Assembly: GCA_963971405.1 (NCBI GenBank) | Contig: OZ020490.1 | Coordinates: 20,485,464 to 20,549,463 of the forward strand | DNA from: Psococerastis gibbosa | Lineage: Eukaryota > Arthropoda > Insecta > Psocodea > Psocidae | Direction: 5' to 3' | Length of the DNA stretch: 64,000 nt | Part shown: piece after piece, positions 20,940 to 32,692 of the stretch | How positions within the stretch are numbered: the first letter of the stretch is position 1 | How the letters are laid out: every line of letters starts with the position of its first letter | Translations under genes and position numbers: made by a program | The notes under the pieces: generated by a model | Seen by the model: only the letters and a program-made list of their open reading frames with translations | Told to the model about the DNA's origin: nothing | Database searches by the model: none

Positions 20940-21472
20940 ACTTTCATAAAAGTTGCTCAGGAGCCAGAGGGCTGGAATATTGGGGATTTACGCATTTCGA
21001 GAGCAATAAAGCTTTATAGTACAAAGAATGAACATAATTATGGACACGGGGGGCTTTGAAAAATAGGGCTGAAATAGTGAGGTTTTGCGCATTTTGAGTG
21101 CAGTAACACTTAGATTTTTGAGGCAAAGAATATAACTGCTGGCCCAAGGGGGGGGGGGGCAATTGCCCTCAGTGCCGGTCGCTGTGTTCGCCTCTGGTGA
21201 CTGAGATGCGAATGTTGCGGTACTGTCGGATGATACCCAAAACCGAAACACCAGGAAGATTAAGATCCGTGCCGTCGAGAGATAATAAGGCGCCCTTAAA
21301 GTAAAGTCAGTAAGTTATATGGTTCATCTTTATGTCCTAGAACTACTATCTCATAATCTGACGATTATCTAATAAATAATAACAATAACAATTCGTATAT
21401 TTCTTTAAAATGATTGGCGTAACAAATTATTTTGTGGGCCCCCTTAACCTGATGGTGTGCGGGGTGTACCTA

Positions 21473-21475
<3 letters not shown>
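20940..21475. other. Upstream of gene C: repeat debris
   Basis: Contains another partial module of the CATTGGCGTAAAT family (GGTTTTGCGCATTTTGAG, followed by a G-run near 21150). No gene recognised. Confidence 0.4.

Positions 21476-21514
<39 letters not shown>
21476..21514 (-). repeat. 39-bp T run
   Basis: Uninterrupted T39. It could be the poly-A tail of a minus-strand retrocopy whose body would lie above 21514, but no body or target duplication was recognised. Confidence 0.6.
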
Positions 21515-21519
<5 letters not shown>

Positions 21520-22160
21520 ATCTGCTTATTAATCTGACAATTTTTGTACAATATAAAAAAATAGATTTTTTAAAATCGCTGAACTTCATCAATTGAAAAG
21601 CTCAGGAAATATTATAGGCTCTATATAATATTATATATATATTATATGATAGTAATATTAATCATATTATTAAATAGGCTAGTAAGTTAAATATTAATAA
21701 ACACAATTACTTATAGCCCAGGGTAGATAATTTTTTTTAAGACATTAAATTATAGTAGTATGAAACCCATTGGAAATGGAAGATAATATGACAGACATTA
21801 AGGGAAAAATAAATTACGGGCGATCTGAGTTCGGGAGGCAGGTAGGGGTGGTTTTTAAGGGTGAAATACGGTACATCTTCATTTCCGACAAAACTATACA
21901 AATCCTATGGGAAAACGTCAAATAGCAAAAGGGTAGATAATAATTAAGAAGATGTACAACTTTGATGCTTTACACTTTTTTCACATAACCTCAAATTTTA
22001 CGAGAAGAATGCCAAAAACCAAGATTTTGGTTTTTTATTTTTAACTTTCACAAAAAAAGAACCGGTCCGAGTTTACTCGAACATGATTTCCAATTTACCA
22101 ATTAGTAGATAGAGAAAATGAGTAATATCATGGAAAATAATTTTCCTATGGTTAAATTTC
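21515..22160. other. AT-rich spacer
   Basis: No gene recognised. 22070-22150 (CGAACATGATTTCCAATTTA) is the outer part of an R1 repeat, matching 41320-41400. Confidence 0.35.
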
Positions 22161-22770
22161 CGATATTTCGGGGGGGGGGGGGGGTTGTCCACCTGACGCC
22201 ACTGGAGGTGAGGTAAATTCTAGATAAATCAGACCAACACATTTAACCACACAGTAATAATGGCAGGGTACGCAATGCGTTTGAAGTGAATTTTCTATCA
22301 TTTTTTCAAAAAACATGTTTTTGCACAAAACCAAATAGTTTTTTGGGAAAGCAACCTGTCCGGTTTCGTTACTCAATTTAGCACCTAAAACATGCCTGAA
22401 AGTAGAAATCATCGATAGAAAGGTTTCGCAGAAAAATTATTTTTTAGTCATTTTTCATTAAAATTTAGTTATTTTTATTTTTTTACCCCCAGAAGCAAAC
22501 TATCAAGGGGCAAGCAACCCCTCGCATTTTATCAACATTAATAACGACTACAATTTTATTTATGTGAATTTAAGAGAAATCGTTGGAGCCGTTTATGAGA
22601 AATATTTTTTTTAGACGTTTTTTTTGTAGTTTTTTGAGAATAAAACCCCCCCAAATTGAGTTAGCCCAAAATAAAAATAAACGATCTGAGGCATGATTTT
22701 AGTAAACCTACATGCAAAATTTCATCAAAATCCACCGCGAGTGGAAACGCCGCCATCAATAAAAAATTGA
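22160..22770 (-). repeat. Dispersed repeat family R1, copy c
   Basis: Reverse orientation. Contains GAGGTGAGGTAAATTCTAGA, AAGCAACCTGTCCGGTTTCG and AAGCAAACTATCAAGGGGCA, and is very close to 41400-41830. Starts beside a 15-G run. Confidence 0.65.
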
Positions 22771-22826
22771 AATGTCCTTCAATTTCATAATTTTCATTGA
22801 CGATTATTGACGTATGTGAAAACCCC
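22771..22826. mobile_element. Foldback MITE fragment (M5)
   Basis: CTTCAATTTCATAATTTTCA and TTGACGTATGTG...CCCCGCC match one arm and end of M2 and M4. The other arm is absent. Confidence 0.5.
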
Positions 22827-23439
22827 GCCTAAACAAAGAACTTCTAATATAATATCAGTCGGGGAAGGTTTTTAGAAAATTTGAATTTATTAAGAATTTC
22901 TTACTGACTAATGTCTTTGAGGGAGTGGAACGAGAAAATAATAATAGATTTCGTAAAAAAAAATACGTGGCCATTCCTTGTCAATAATTTTTTGACATCT
23001 GCCCTAGTTTTAGACGTTGGTATTATATATAGGCTAAACAATATACAATATATATACCATGAGGAAAGGTGATTCAGTGATTGAGAGTACACTGGTAAAC
23101 TGGTATATTACGTAGGCTAGGGTAGAATATATTTCACACACAGAAAGATCAATTCACACAGACTGCTAACGAAATATGTAATTGCGATTCCTAAAGAGCT
23201 TATTAAATTATTAATTAAATAGTACTAGCGCATCCCACAATGTAGAGGCACGTTTAGATTTTCTAAGACGTTTCATGCCATTTCTGCATTTATACAATTT
23301 GAAGTGACAAAAATTGCCTTTTGCACTTGCATACATTTTATTCATTCAATCTCTCACTGAAGTAGGTAACTACTTTACCAATAGAGTTCTGTAATCCTTC
23401 TTCTCAGAGAATACCTCATCCTGGAAGCTACTAACAATC
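22827..23439. other. Spacer between duplicated units
   Basis: No exon or named repeat recognised. Confidence 0.3.
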
Positions 23440-23820
23440 GATTTTAGTGAAGAATTAAATTTAGAAGTAACGAACAATGATAACGCTTACGATAAAGCTT
23501 TGCTACTGTATATGCTATAGATTTGGAAACATAGGAAATTTTTAATTTATTCCGTGTCAGTGTTACTATAGGCCTATGTAAAGCTCTCGGATCCTTTGGA
23601 TGCAATTTGCCAATTTCAGCGTCAAAATTCTGCCAAGGAATAGGTCTATATACTTAGGATGGATCTGCAAGGAAATCGTTTAAAATGTTTATAAAAACCC
23701 AAATATTGTAGCGCAGGAATCACAATAACACCACTTCCGAAATCGTGAGCTGGATCCACCGCTTGATTGTAATATTATATGATCAAGATGAATGCTAGAG
23801 CTAGGCAATGTTTTTGCTTT
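23440..23820. repeat. Left part of duplicated unit B (paralogous to 13130-13720)
   Basis: Collinear with unit C over AGTGTTACTATA.GGC, CTCGGATCC and GGATCTGCAAGGAAATCGTT, without the hAT remnant found in unit C. Confidence 0.7.
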
Positions 23821-24420
23821 CCAATTATACGTAGTGTAAGGAAAGCTTTGTGATGGTCGAAATTTTCGATTCCGAGATTTCAACGGATTTACACCTAGTT
23901 TTTACGAAATGACTGTCTGTCGCTATGTCTGTCTGTCTGTCGCTCTGTCTGTTAATCGATTTCTGGGCAAACTACTCGATCGATTTTTATGAAATTTGGC
24001 ATGTATAGGTTCACAAAAATCATACCTCGAGACCATTTTTTTGTTATTTTGGGGAAAACTCGATTTGGGGGGGGGGGGGTTTATTCTAAAAAAAAACTAA
24101 AAAAAGGTCTAAAAAGCATTATTTCTGAAAAACGGTCTTTTAAATTCACATATATTGTAGTCGTTATTAATGTTAATAAAATGCGGGGGTTCGCTTGCCC
24201 CTTGATAGTTTGATTCTGGGGTTAAAAAATAAAAATAACTAAATTTAAATGAAAAATGACTAAAAAATAATTTTTCTGTGAAACCTTTCTATCGATGATT
24301 TCTACCTTCAGGCATGTTTTAGGTGTTAAATTGAGTAATGAAACCGCGCGGACAGGTTATTTACCATGAAATTACTCCTTTACTACTATTAATTGATAAA
24401 TTGGAAACATGGATTTGGTT
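23810..24420 (+). repeat. Dispersed repeat family R1, copy d
   Basis: Hairpin start TTTGCTTTCCAATTATACG, a CTGTCTGTCTGTC stretch near 23930, a G-run near 24066 and the usual CGCTTGCCCCTTGATAG block. Confidence 0.65.
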
Positions 24421-25052
24421 AGGTCCATACAATAACTGTTATTATGCCTACAGGCCCTGAATGGGAAGCTCTGTCGTCCTGCCGGGGCAAAATGAGCTAC
24501 CAGCCTAGATCTGAGATTGTTGTTTCCCACACTGCGATCGTCGTTATGGTTGCGTCGTTAAAGTTAAAAAAAAGAAAACACGCATCATTTTGTAAAGCAC
24601 ATAAATTATTCTATCTTTTAAAAAGTAAAAAAATTGAAAACAAAAAAGAACACACGCCTCATTTTATAACGCATGATCTATCTTCTTATTATACAATGTA
24701 AACATTTGAAAACAAAAAGGAAACATTTCAATTCTAACGAGAATAAGAGATTCTTAATTTTCTTAGACTGCGTTGATAACATCATGCTCATGCAATCTTA
24801 CTTACTCGAAGCTTCCTATAGATTTCAACGAAGCCTTTAATGCATTCTAAGGATTTGATGAGTGTAATGCGACACTATTCGCCTTACATGCACGCTCCGC
24901 CAGTTGCCACTAACTGCACCTATATATATTGGAAAATTTATTGTTTCAGCAATATCGTTTGTTCCCCACGCTCTAGATAAATAGGACTACACTACTTTTT
25001 TAGGCTAGTATAGTCATCAATTTAGGAGTAGGATAAATGTACTTGCCTAGAT

Positions 25053-25235
25053 CTATTGACTTTTCGTAGTCGTGAAGACATCAACAGCAAAGAGGACACC
25101 CTCTACAATGGAAAGTATTCCTTTGGTAATTCCATATGCCTTATGGGATGAGGACAAGATGTCATCGGAGTGATAAATAGCAAAAATGCCGGAAGTGACA
25201 AAAAGGCCAATGCCCACTATGTAAAATATAAAGAA
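25053..25235 (-). CDS. Tetraspan gene B, exon 3 (helices 3-4)
   Basis: Acceptor TTTGTATTTCTTGCAG, 60 codons and TAG, phase 0. Helix 3 F-F-I-F-Y-I-V-G-I-G-L-F-V and helix 4 I-L-S-I-V-E-G-V-L-F-A-V-D-V-F match gene C closely. The protein is 17 + 53 + 60 = 130 residues. Sequence after the stop (TCTAGGCAAGTAC) aligns with coding sequence of gene C, but gene C has four more bases just before it, so the two read different frames. Confidence 0.78.
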   Translation of the reverse strand, partial: FFIFYIVGIGLFVTSGIFAIYHSDDILSSSHKAYGITKGILSIVEGVLFAVDVFTTTKSQ

Positions 25236-25422
25236 CTGCAAGAAATACAAAACTATACTGATTATTAATCATTAGGCTATACTGTACTGAATAGGTCTAC
25301 ATTATAATGTAGAAAAACACTTTTTTATGGGATGTCACCTTACTGATAGCTCTATGATCAATATTTCCTGTCATATTATTTAATTCTGTAAAAAAAAGTA
25401 GCTGAAAATAGTAGGTACTTAC

Positions 25423-25581
25423 AATCTCTTTAGAAATGGGTGGCCACTTGAAAAGCATTCCCAAAACAATGGCACCAACGATAATTATGTAACATACGTA
25501 AGTTGTCGTGCATATAACTAAGACTTCCCTATCAAAGTCAGGGAAGTATTCATTTAAGAAAAGGCACGCTAAAACGCAGAT
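25423..25581 (-). CDS. Tetraspan gene B, exon 2 (helices 1-2)
   Basis: 53 codons between CTCTTTCCCAG and GTAAGT, phase 0 at both ends. Reads I-C-V-L-A-C-L-F-L-N-E-Y-F-P, then helix 2 C-Y-I-I-I-V-G-A-I-V-L-G-M-L-F and K-W-P-P-I-S. Same length as gene C exon 2; one codon longer than gene A exon 2. Confidence 0.78.
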
Positions 25582-25856
25582 CTGGGAAAGAGAAACAGGT
25601 ATGTTGTCTGAGTAGGCCCTATCAATAGGAATTTTAACTATGGATATATGGGTAAATTAGTCTACTTAAAATGACAAATTAGATATATCACGAAGCCTAG
25701 TGTTCATCCTACAGAATACTATAACATATATGGTTACATTATTGTATAAATGGTTCATCCCCTATAGTTGTGTTAATTATTTTACAATCGTAAATTTTAA
25801 TTGTCGTGGATGTTTTAGGTACCTATTCAAAATTAGACGATTTAGAAAAATCTAGA

Positions 25857-25920
25857 GTTAATGGCGGGATTCGAATCCACGGTCTATACCTAGCCCGGGC
25901 ATCGCCTGAACCGCTGGTTA
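25857..25920 (-). repeat. tRNA-derived SINE-like unit in gene B intron 1
   Basis: Counterpart of 19812-19880, with B box GGATTCGAATCC (either strand) and the same CCACGGTC and GGGCATCG blocks. Confidence 0.6.
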
Positions 25921-26211
25921 TAACGAGGAAATAAATATAAATATAAAAATTAAACTCTTCAATCAAGTCTATTACTAGATAGCCTAAGTTGAGGAAGTTA
26001 CCTACTCTTATTCCACCTAAGTTAGTTTAATGTTAGTATTACATACTGTACCATATAGTGCTGCTATATATTAACTGTAACTAATCTTGAGGTAGACCAA
26101 CCCCTTCCGAACAGACCACGGTAATATTGAGCCAAGATCTAGTACAGTAACACTATCAATAAGTTACAGACGGTACAGAGAAACGTTAAATATACTGAAA
26201 TTTAAACTTAC

Positions 26212-26262
26212 AAGTTCAACAAGTCGGATTACATTTGGAAATATTGGAAAATCACAACCCAT
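26212..26262 (-). CDS. Tetraspan gene B, exon 1 (start codon)
   Basis: ATG at 26262, 17 codons (M-G-C-D-F-P-I-F-P-N-V-I-R-L-V-E-L), then GTAAGTTTAAA. Same length, phase and closing L-x-E-L as gene A exon 1. With exons 2 and 3 it makes a complete short four-helix protein, N- and C-termini predicted cytoplasmic. No TATA box is evident. Confidence 0.72.
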
Positions 26263-26514
26263 TTTTTATTTTGCCTGATAATTTATATCATTTATTAATT
26301 TACTTTTTAAAAACAATTTTTTTCTTTATACTATTTTTTCTTGCATACAATAAATAAACAAAAATTAAAAACCAGTTGTTCCCAAAGCAAGTGGGCCTAC
26401 TTGTACAATAGGTGCGTATTTTATACTAGCTAGAGCCCGTTTAAGCCTACATGTAGGCTATTCACATTTAAAGAAAATAAACTTGGGGAACATAGTGAAG
26501 TCACACGATTAATT

Positions 26515-26580
26515 CGGAGGTGATCAGGACTCAACTCGAACTTAGACTGATTGGTAGTCTCAGCGCGTTACCATGTTCCA
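26515..26580 (-). repeat. Possible tRNA-like SINE remnant
   Basis: The reverse complement reads TGGTAACGCGCTGAGACTAC and then TAAGTTCGAGTTGAGTCC, resembling D- and T-arm promoter boxes. Weak. Confidence 0.35.
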
Positions 26581-26599
26581 CTGCCAACGCCGTGGACAC

Positions 26600-27750
26600 A
26601 ACCCGATTTGCTGCAGTTTTGAATTGGCTGTGTTCTGGTGGATTCACCTTAGTAAGACCAAGGATACGTACTGCAAAGTAGACCTACTGTAACTGCAAAT
26701 TAATTTGCAGTGTTATAATATTATTAAATAAACAGTTTTACATTAAATAGGTATGATTTAATATCTTCCTATATAAAGTTTCTTATATTGTACGATAGTA
26801 AGTATAGTCTACTAGTCCTATAAAAATTATATTAACTTACTGTGTATGAAATTCAAAAAAAGAAACCCTTTTTTCTATGCATAAATTAATGTGAAAATAA
26901 ATGCCTTTAAATGGAAATTCAGATTAATAAAGAAAGAATCTTTTAAAATAGGTACAATAAACACGTATTATTTTGCGTTTTCTTTCTTGCTATAATAGTA
27001 GAAACTATACTTTTTCCATTTTAAATAATAAAATCCATGAATAAGTTATCATATAAGTGGCGAAACAACAATGCAATGAAATATGAAAAAGGTACAAAAG
27101 TTTAACCTAGCTTTAATTAAAACAATTTCCTCAAGTGAGTTTTACCTATAGCGGTTCGAGCTTCCCCTTTAATTTTATTTAGAATAAGGGAAGTTCTGTG
27201 AAACTAAACATAAAATATAGGCTACATACTGTATATGCTGTTTAACTTCCAACGCGTAGAAATTAATACAAATTAATAAATAAATCAGATATTACAACGA
27301 ACATCTATAAAACGGATAAGTAATGAGGTAGGCCTACTACGATTAAGCTTATTGCTAAGTTTTACTTTAGTATTCTAGAGCTAATACTGTATTGTACAAT
27401 ATTTATGCAAATAATGTCCACTAAGGAAACTACTGTACTACAGTATATAATACAGTACTACGTGTATATAATATCTATTACTTGCATGTTCTAGGCTATT
27501 TAGTTAAACTTTCTAAGCAGTACTCGGTATTTTACACCGCTAGACTGAATCAATCATAAATTAAAGTGATGAAATGCTCTCTTTATGGGCCTTCTTTTAT
27601 TTAAAAATCCACACGCTGATTTAGCATACTAAATTAATGTACTAAATGTAGCCTACAGCCAACCGAACGGGTGTCTCGTATGGAGAGGCTACCATGTCAA
27701 GTCAACTCTCCTTGAGGAAATTTGTCTTAAGATCTTCAAATGTAAAAGAA
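26600..27750. other. Between genes A and B, nothing recognised
   Basis: AT-rich. The part just below 27750 should be the 3' UTR of gene A; a minus-strand AATAAA lies near 27597. No other feature. Confidence 0.35.
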
Positions 27751-27930
27751 TTATTCGTTCCTAAAACTAAGGAAGGCATCCACAAGAAAGGCTCCGGCGT
27801 TGATGATGGCAAGAGAGCCCTTAGCCAAACCAATATCCTTGGTCTTTCCGCTTGAATTCTCGAAACGCTGAATTGTTAGAACACCAGAAGTGATGAAAAG
27901 CGCGCAGCCGGCAATGCTGTAGAAGATGTC
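27751..27930 (-). CDS. Tetraspan gene A, exon 3 (helices 3-4)
   Basis: Acceptor TAATTTTTTTAG, 59 codons and TAA, phase 0. Helix 3 I-F-Y-S-I-A-G-C-A-L-F-I-T-S-G-V-L and helix 4 G-S-L-A-I-I-N-A-G-A-F-L-V-D-A-F-L align with genes B and C but are well diverged. The protein is 17 + 52 + 59 = 128 residues. The A-L-F-I-T-S-G and I-N-A-G-A-F-L-V-D patterns recall snakeskin-type proteins of arthropod smooth septate junctions; this is a topology and motif judgement only. Confidence 0.8.
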   Translation of the reverse strand, partial: DIFYSIAGCALFITSGVLTIQRFENSSGKTKDIGLAKGSLAIINAGAFLVDAFLSFRNE

Positions 27931-28029
27931 CTAAAAAAATTAAATAAAAAGATTAGTAAGAGGCAAACGGAAGTGGAAATGCCTTGTAAATGTAAAAATA
28001 AAATATTTCGTGAAATATTGTATATTATG

Positions 28030-28375
28030 TCAATCGTAACATTAAATGACAGGCGCAGAAACGAGGACATTCGGGAAGAAATGCGAACAGCGGACGTGGT
28101 GCAAAAACTAAGAGGGAAGAGGCTCAGCTGGTGGGGACACGTGCAAAGGAGAGAGGCATCAGCGCTTATACGAAGAGTGGGAGAGGCGATGGTACCTGGA
28201 CGCCGAGCACGTGGGCGCCCAAAGCTCACCCTGGAGAGGAAAATTGTAAGCGACCTGCAAGAAACCGGGCTCACAAGGGAGGACAAGCAAGACAGAAACG
28301 TCTGGAAACGCCGCAGCTCTGCCGCCGACCCTCCATGAGGAAATGGCGTGGAAAAAGTAAGTAAGTACTAGTAGA
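28030..28375 (+). mobile_element. LINE 3' end (reverse transcriptase C-terminus) in gene A intron 2
   Basis: The open frame 27973-28338 reads L-S-W-W-G-H-V-Q-R-R, then G-R-R-A-R-G-R-P-K-L-T-L and V-W-K-R-R-S-S-A-A-D-P-P before a stop, the standard C-terminus of many animal LINE ORF2 proteins (W-x-G-H-V-x-R, R-G-R-P, W-x-x-x-x-x-x-A-D-P). It ends in an AAGTAAGTAAGTA tail. 5'-truncated; sense is opposite to gene A. A sibling lies at 63868-64000. Confidence 0.85.
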
Positions 28376-28528
28376 GCTGTTAATTAGGAGCAGCCCTATT
28401 ATGGCGATTTGGGATTAGCGTAACACTTTACGCAATTGTTTTAGTCCAAAATGCATGCACGGAAAATTCAAATTGATAAATTAATCCTCGATATATTTTT
28501 GGTGAGTTTCCAATTTTTTCTCCCTTAA

Positions 28529-29072
28529 GAGGAAGCTGGCTGTACACATTGGCCACCCCTGAATCACCCTAAAATAGGTTGGTTTATATTTATTTTTAAG
28601 TTAATACTTCTAGTTTCATAGATTTGGTCAACTCAATCGATAAATTTATTATTTAATTTAATATAATGTAACTGCAAAGGCTTTCACGGCCGGAGTCAAA
28701 TGAAGAACCAGTAGAATCAGCCCGGATTCTACTGGTTCTTCATTTAAGTTAATTCTTCAAGTTTCATAGATTTGGTCAACTCAATTGATAGAGCACTATT
28801 TCATGCATAGTACTACGACGATTTATTTAGTTTTGGCCTAGGGGGGTTCCGTGAAATTGATAACCGACCGATATTTACCGAATTATCGAACTCATGGAAA
28901 AATTATACCAACAAAAATGAAAAACCCCTTATAATAGGGTGTATGAAATAGTCCTCTAGCAATTGAGTAGACCAAATCGTTATAAATTTAATTATTTACT
29001 TAAAGTAAAAAATATAAACCAACTTGATTCAGGCTGATCAAGGGGTGGCCGATGTGCACGACGAGCATCCTC
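28529..29072. mobile_element. TTAA-flanked MITE with long inverted repeats (copy 2)
   Basis: Ends GAGGAAGCTGG and CGAGCATCCTC beside TTAA (28525-28528 and 29073-29076). The arms pair through GGCCACCCCT and GGTTGGTTTATATTT. It carries an internal insertion at 28643-28743. Confidence 0.7.
28643..28743. mobile_element. 101-bp insertion with perfect hairpin, between 47-bp direct repeats
   Basis: Contains TTTCACGGCCGGAGTC and a perfect 21-bp inverted repeat (28698-28718 and 28725-28745) around the loop AGCCCG. The flanks 28596-28642 and 28744-28790 are direct repeats with three mismatches. Confidence 0.6.
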
Positions 29073-29079
29073 TTAACAC

Positions 29080-29463
29080 ATTAATTAAAATTCTTAATTT
29101 TTTTATTAATATTATTTTTTTAACGCGGGTCCCTATTGGGAATTAGTTTCCTAACGCTTCGGAGAGGGGGGAGGGAGCTCGTAAGACTGTGGTTCGTTGA
29201 ACCGGCGAGTAGGTTGGGTATTCGAGATTTCGAGAAGGTGAGCTACTGTGAGGGCCACTCGGCACCTTGTGCATAGGGGTGGCATCTCATTCCACATTAG
29301 GTGTTTGTAAGTCAAGTTTGTATGCCCTATTCGAATTCAGGCCAACACAACTTCCTCCATGTGGCTGATTCTGTATGACGTGTCCCATTCAGTTATACAA
29401 TGGGCTTAACTGCTTGCATCTCCCTCGGACTAGGCGGTGTAAGGTTGCTTTTTTCGCACTTAC
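29080..29463. other. Intron sequence of moderate GC, nothing recognised
   Basis: Precedes exon 2 of gene A on its 3' side. No coding or repeat signature could be assigned. Confidence 0.3.
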
Positions 29464-29619
29464 CACACGTTTACTGATGGGTGCTGCCATGATGTAGCCG
29501 CCGAATACTCCTATGAGAATGATGAGGTAACCGACGAAGGTCCCCGTGCAGACCATAACCGAATCGGCAGTGATGTCCAGGCTGTGGTAGTGGAGGCCCA
29601 CGCATGCTCCTGTCAACAG
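29464..29619 (-). CDS. Tetraspan gene A, exon 2 (helices 1-2)
   Basis: 52 codons between ATTTTTTTGCAG and GTAAGTG, phase 0 both sides. Starts L-L-T-G-A-C-V-G-L-H-Y-H (end of helix 1), then a loop, then helix 2 G-T-F-V-G-Y-L-I-I-L-I-G-V-F-G-G-Y-I-M. GC content and codon use are higher than in genes B and C, as for an older, conserved gene. Confidence 0.82.
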
Positions 29620-30054
29620 CTGCAAAAAAATATTCAGTGCTGTTAGTGTGAGAAATATGAGTTACATTTCAAGCAAGGAACAAGGTTGGAACGAAAACGG
29701 GTTGCCAACTGGACCTTGAATCAGGGTATCGTACTCTATTTCCTACATATACTCTACAAACTGGAAGTCACGTAGAGTACGCAAAATTACTCTTTTAACT
29801 GGAACATGAAAGAAACAAACAAACAAAAATGGAAAAAGAGTTGCCACAAACAGCAGGATACCGGTAACTACTTTGGGTATGAAGCGAAACGGTAATTGAG
29901 GGAATTTGAAAAATCACCCCGCAGTGAGGGATAAGGGGAATAGGGCATCTATTAAACACTGCGAAAACATCGAAAAAATATTGTTTTAAATACGAATATT
30001 AATATACTGGATACCTACTCTTTTTTGTAAAACTATATACTCTTTTAGGGAGTT

Positions 30055-30480
30055 CGACTTTCGGAAAATTTCTTCACAACTTTTCATTTCATGACCCCCT
30101 GAACCTAAACCCACCTTCCGTTCAAAATGATATATTCAATATATATACATACTGTATGTATGTATACATATGTATATGTATATTGATTTTAGGAAACACT
30201 CTAACTTCCGTAAATATTATCAGATTTTGATGAAACTTGGCACAAAAATTGATCATACAAATGTCTTGATCGTGTTCGTTAACCAGCTAGATCCACAATT
30301 TAGTTTCAAGATGGCGGCCGATTGAAACCTTATGCAATTCATATCTCAGTTCATATTAGTCGCAGAGGAATGAATTGAAATTTGACTGAAAGCCCGTATT
30401 ATAATCTACACTTTTTCGACAAATCAACCATTTTAAGATGGCGTCCAGTCAAAGTGAAAATAATTTGATAATTACGTTAA
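30055..30480 (-). repeat. Dispersed repeat family R2, minus copy
   Basis: Reverse complement of the 11.5-12.0 kb sequence: TTTCATGACCCCCTGA, AACCAGCTAGATCC, CAAGATGGCGGCCGATTGAA and TTTTAAGATGGCGTCCAGTC in order. Contains short TATGTA repeats near 30140-30180. Confidence 0.65.
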
Positions 30481-32252
30481 AAGTTTATAGTCGTCATATC
30501 ATGTAGCCTACCGGCCTTGTATAACTAGTATCAGCAGTGGACCTACTACCCTACAGTATTGTAGTCTACCTAGATAAAAGCCTTAATGCGGTACTGCTTG
30601 CATGGGGGCCACCTAGCCTGTTCCTTTACGAAAATTTCATTAGACATCCACAGTATAATAACTAGTTCTAGCCATAGTTTTATAGACTGAAAAGGTCACC
30701 ATCTTAAGGTCGAAAGTGATTCTACTATTATGGAAACGTGTCAGGGTTTGGGAATGATCTCATGAGTTCCGGATTGACGGGGTCCTCCATGAATTTTAAG
30801 GCTTGGGACAGGTCTTTTATGATGTCATGCGAGTAGCAGGTATCCTAATCGTGGTTGGGTGATTTGAGAAATTGAGATCCATGGTGTGCCTACTCCGGAC
30901 TCCCTACTGCCTAGTTTGACCACGTCACCACGACCACACCATTCTCCGAAATTTCTTGCTTGTAATGCGCCCTGCGTTAGAAATGAGGTTCTGTAGGGAT
31001 AGTTTTGGTCATTAGGTTCGCTGACGACAATAAGATACCCATATTATTCAAAATGGCCGCCGTTTGCATGTGAATACTAAGTTCTTAGCATCTAATTAAT
31101 TCTTTATTTTAATATTTGTATAATATTTTTACTTTGCCTGGACCTTATTGCGCTGCATATAATTTAATATATATGTATATTCTCCATGATTTATAGGCCC
31201 AGAAAAATATCACTTTAAAATAATACATAAATAAAATATTATCGAGGCTTATGGAAAAATCTTTGATATCTTAGCAACTGATGCTGCCATCTACTAAATG
31301 ACGTCACAAATGAGCCTCATTAGAATAGAAGAAGAGAAAATTAAATTCGCCTAAATTATACCTATAGATAGGTTTACAAAACCTAATTTCACAGAAAATA
31401 ACTATCGCATTAAGAGCATGCCGGACAAATTGTGCAAATAGCGAAATAAGTCGAGTTTCACAGGAAAGATCCATTATTGTAGAACTACTAAATGGTCGCT
31501 TGTCGCACCCCTTATAGAATAAATTTCTTCTATCTTATTAAAAGGGTAATCGCGTACAAACAATGTAATGAATGTAAGTTATCCAAACCTCTTCAATCAC
31601 CTCACTAAGTAACCTAATAGGTACTTGTGTCGAGTTACGACACGTCTCCGACCGCAAGATGTGTAGAGACTCGCACACTCTATATATTGATATGTGATAT
31701 TTTTTCTTCACTAACGCCGATTGGCCACAGTTTTTGAACGCATTTCTCTATGAACGTGAATGTTCCTACTGTTTTTTTTTTCAGAAATCATGTTTGATAA
31801 TTTTAAGCAATAAATTTATATTGATTGATTTTGTAAACTTGGAAGGCTTTTCCCCTTCCGATCGTTTCTTAATTAGGCCACATCCCTTAGAACTCACATA
31901 GAGACATGTTGTTAATAATTTGGATACATACTGCATGCAGTTTGTGGCTGCTGTCAGTAAAAGTAATGGCCACAGTTATGACACTTGATTTGAAAAAAAC
32001 ATCATGGCATGTCACATGCTTGGTAGGCTGGATGGCTGGTTCAGGTACAGCCTATATAATTTGTATACTAGGTAGTGATAATAATACAATAAGGAACCTA
32101 TTAATATTCTGTTCCTTCTATTATAGTGCAGGACAGCTGATTTCGACAAGAGCAAACTGATGCGTCCCTCCACGATGTCCAATGCCAATGATTTCGGACA
32201 TTATATTCGTATTGTTTCCGTAATAGTTCTTGGCCATTGGCAGACTGGTATA

Positions 32253-32692
32253 CAGCAGTTGGCGGGAGGACGGTCCATCTTCCCCCCCCCCCGCTCTTTT
32301 GGGGCTCCCCCCCCCCCCGCCTCGAGCATTGTAAGACGTGGTTCATGAAGACCCCCGGGCCCCCTGTTTGCAGCTATATATGAATATAAGCATTCCTTTG
32401 TTAGCTTATTTGTAAAATCTACAGCTATACTTTACTACTATTAAAATGCATAAAAACCTACTATTTTGCACTTATATTTTCAAATTTTCCCCCGGGGGAG
32501 ACCCCCGGGCCCCCCTTTTTGGTTGATTGCAATATTATTTCTATACTATCTACACCGTCGTAATAATAATATTTGTGAATCTGTGATTCCGTGCTGGGAA
32601 GCCTATGCATGAAAGATATCCTTACGGAAAGCCTGATGACGCCATAAGGTCTAGTTTTGCCCCCGCAATCATTCTAAAACTTTAGGCCTCTG
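32253..32692. mobile_element. hAT-like MITE related to 62945-63255
   Basis: Shares with 62945-63255 the blocks GAGCATTGTAAGACGTGGTT, AAAATCTACAGCTATACT and CATTCTAAAACT, and the end GGCCTCTG. Flanks CTGGTATA and CTGGTACC match at 6 of 8 bases. The left boundary is uncertain by a few bases. Rich in C-runs. Confidence 0.5.

Noticed and set aside
31906-32160. 84-codon open frame with a hydrophobic start
   Set aside because: No splice sites, no family and no homologous copy; expected by chance in an intron of this size.
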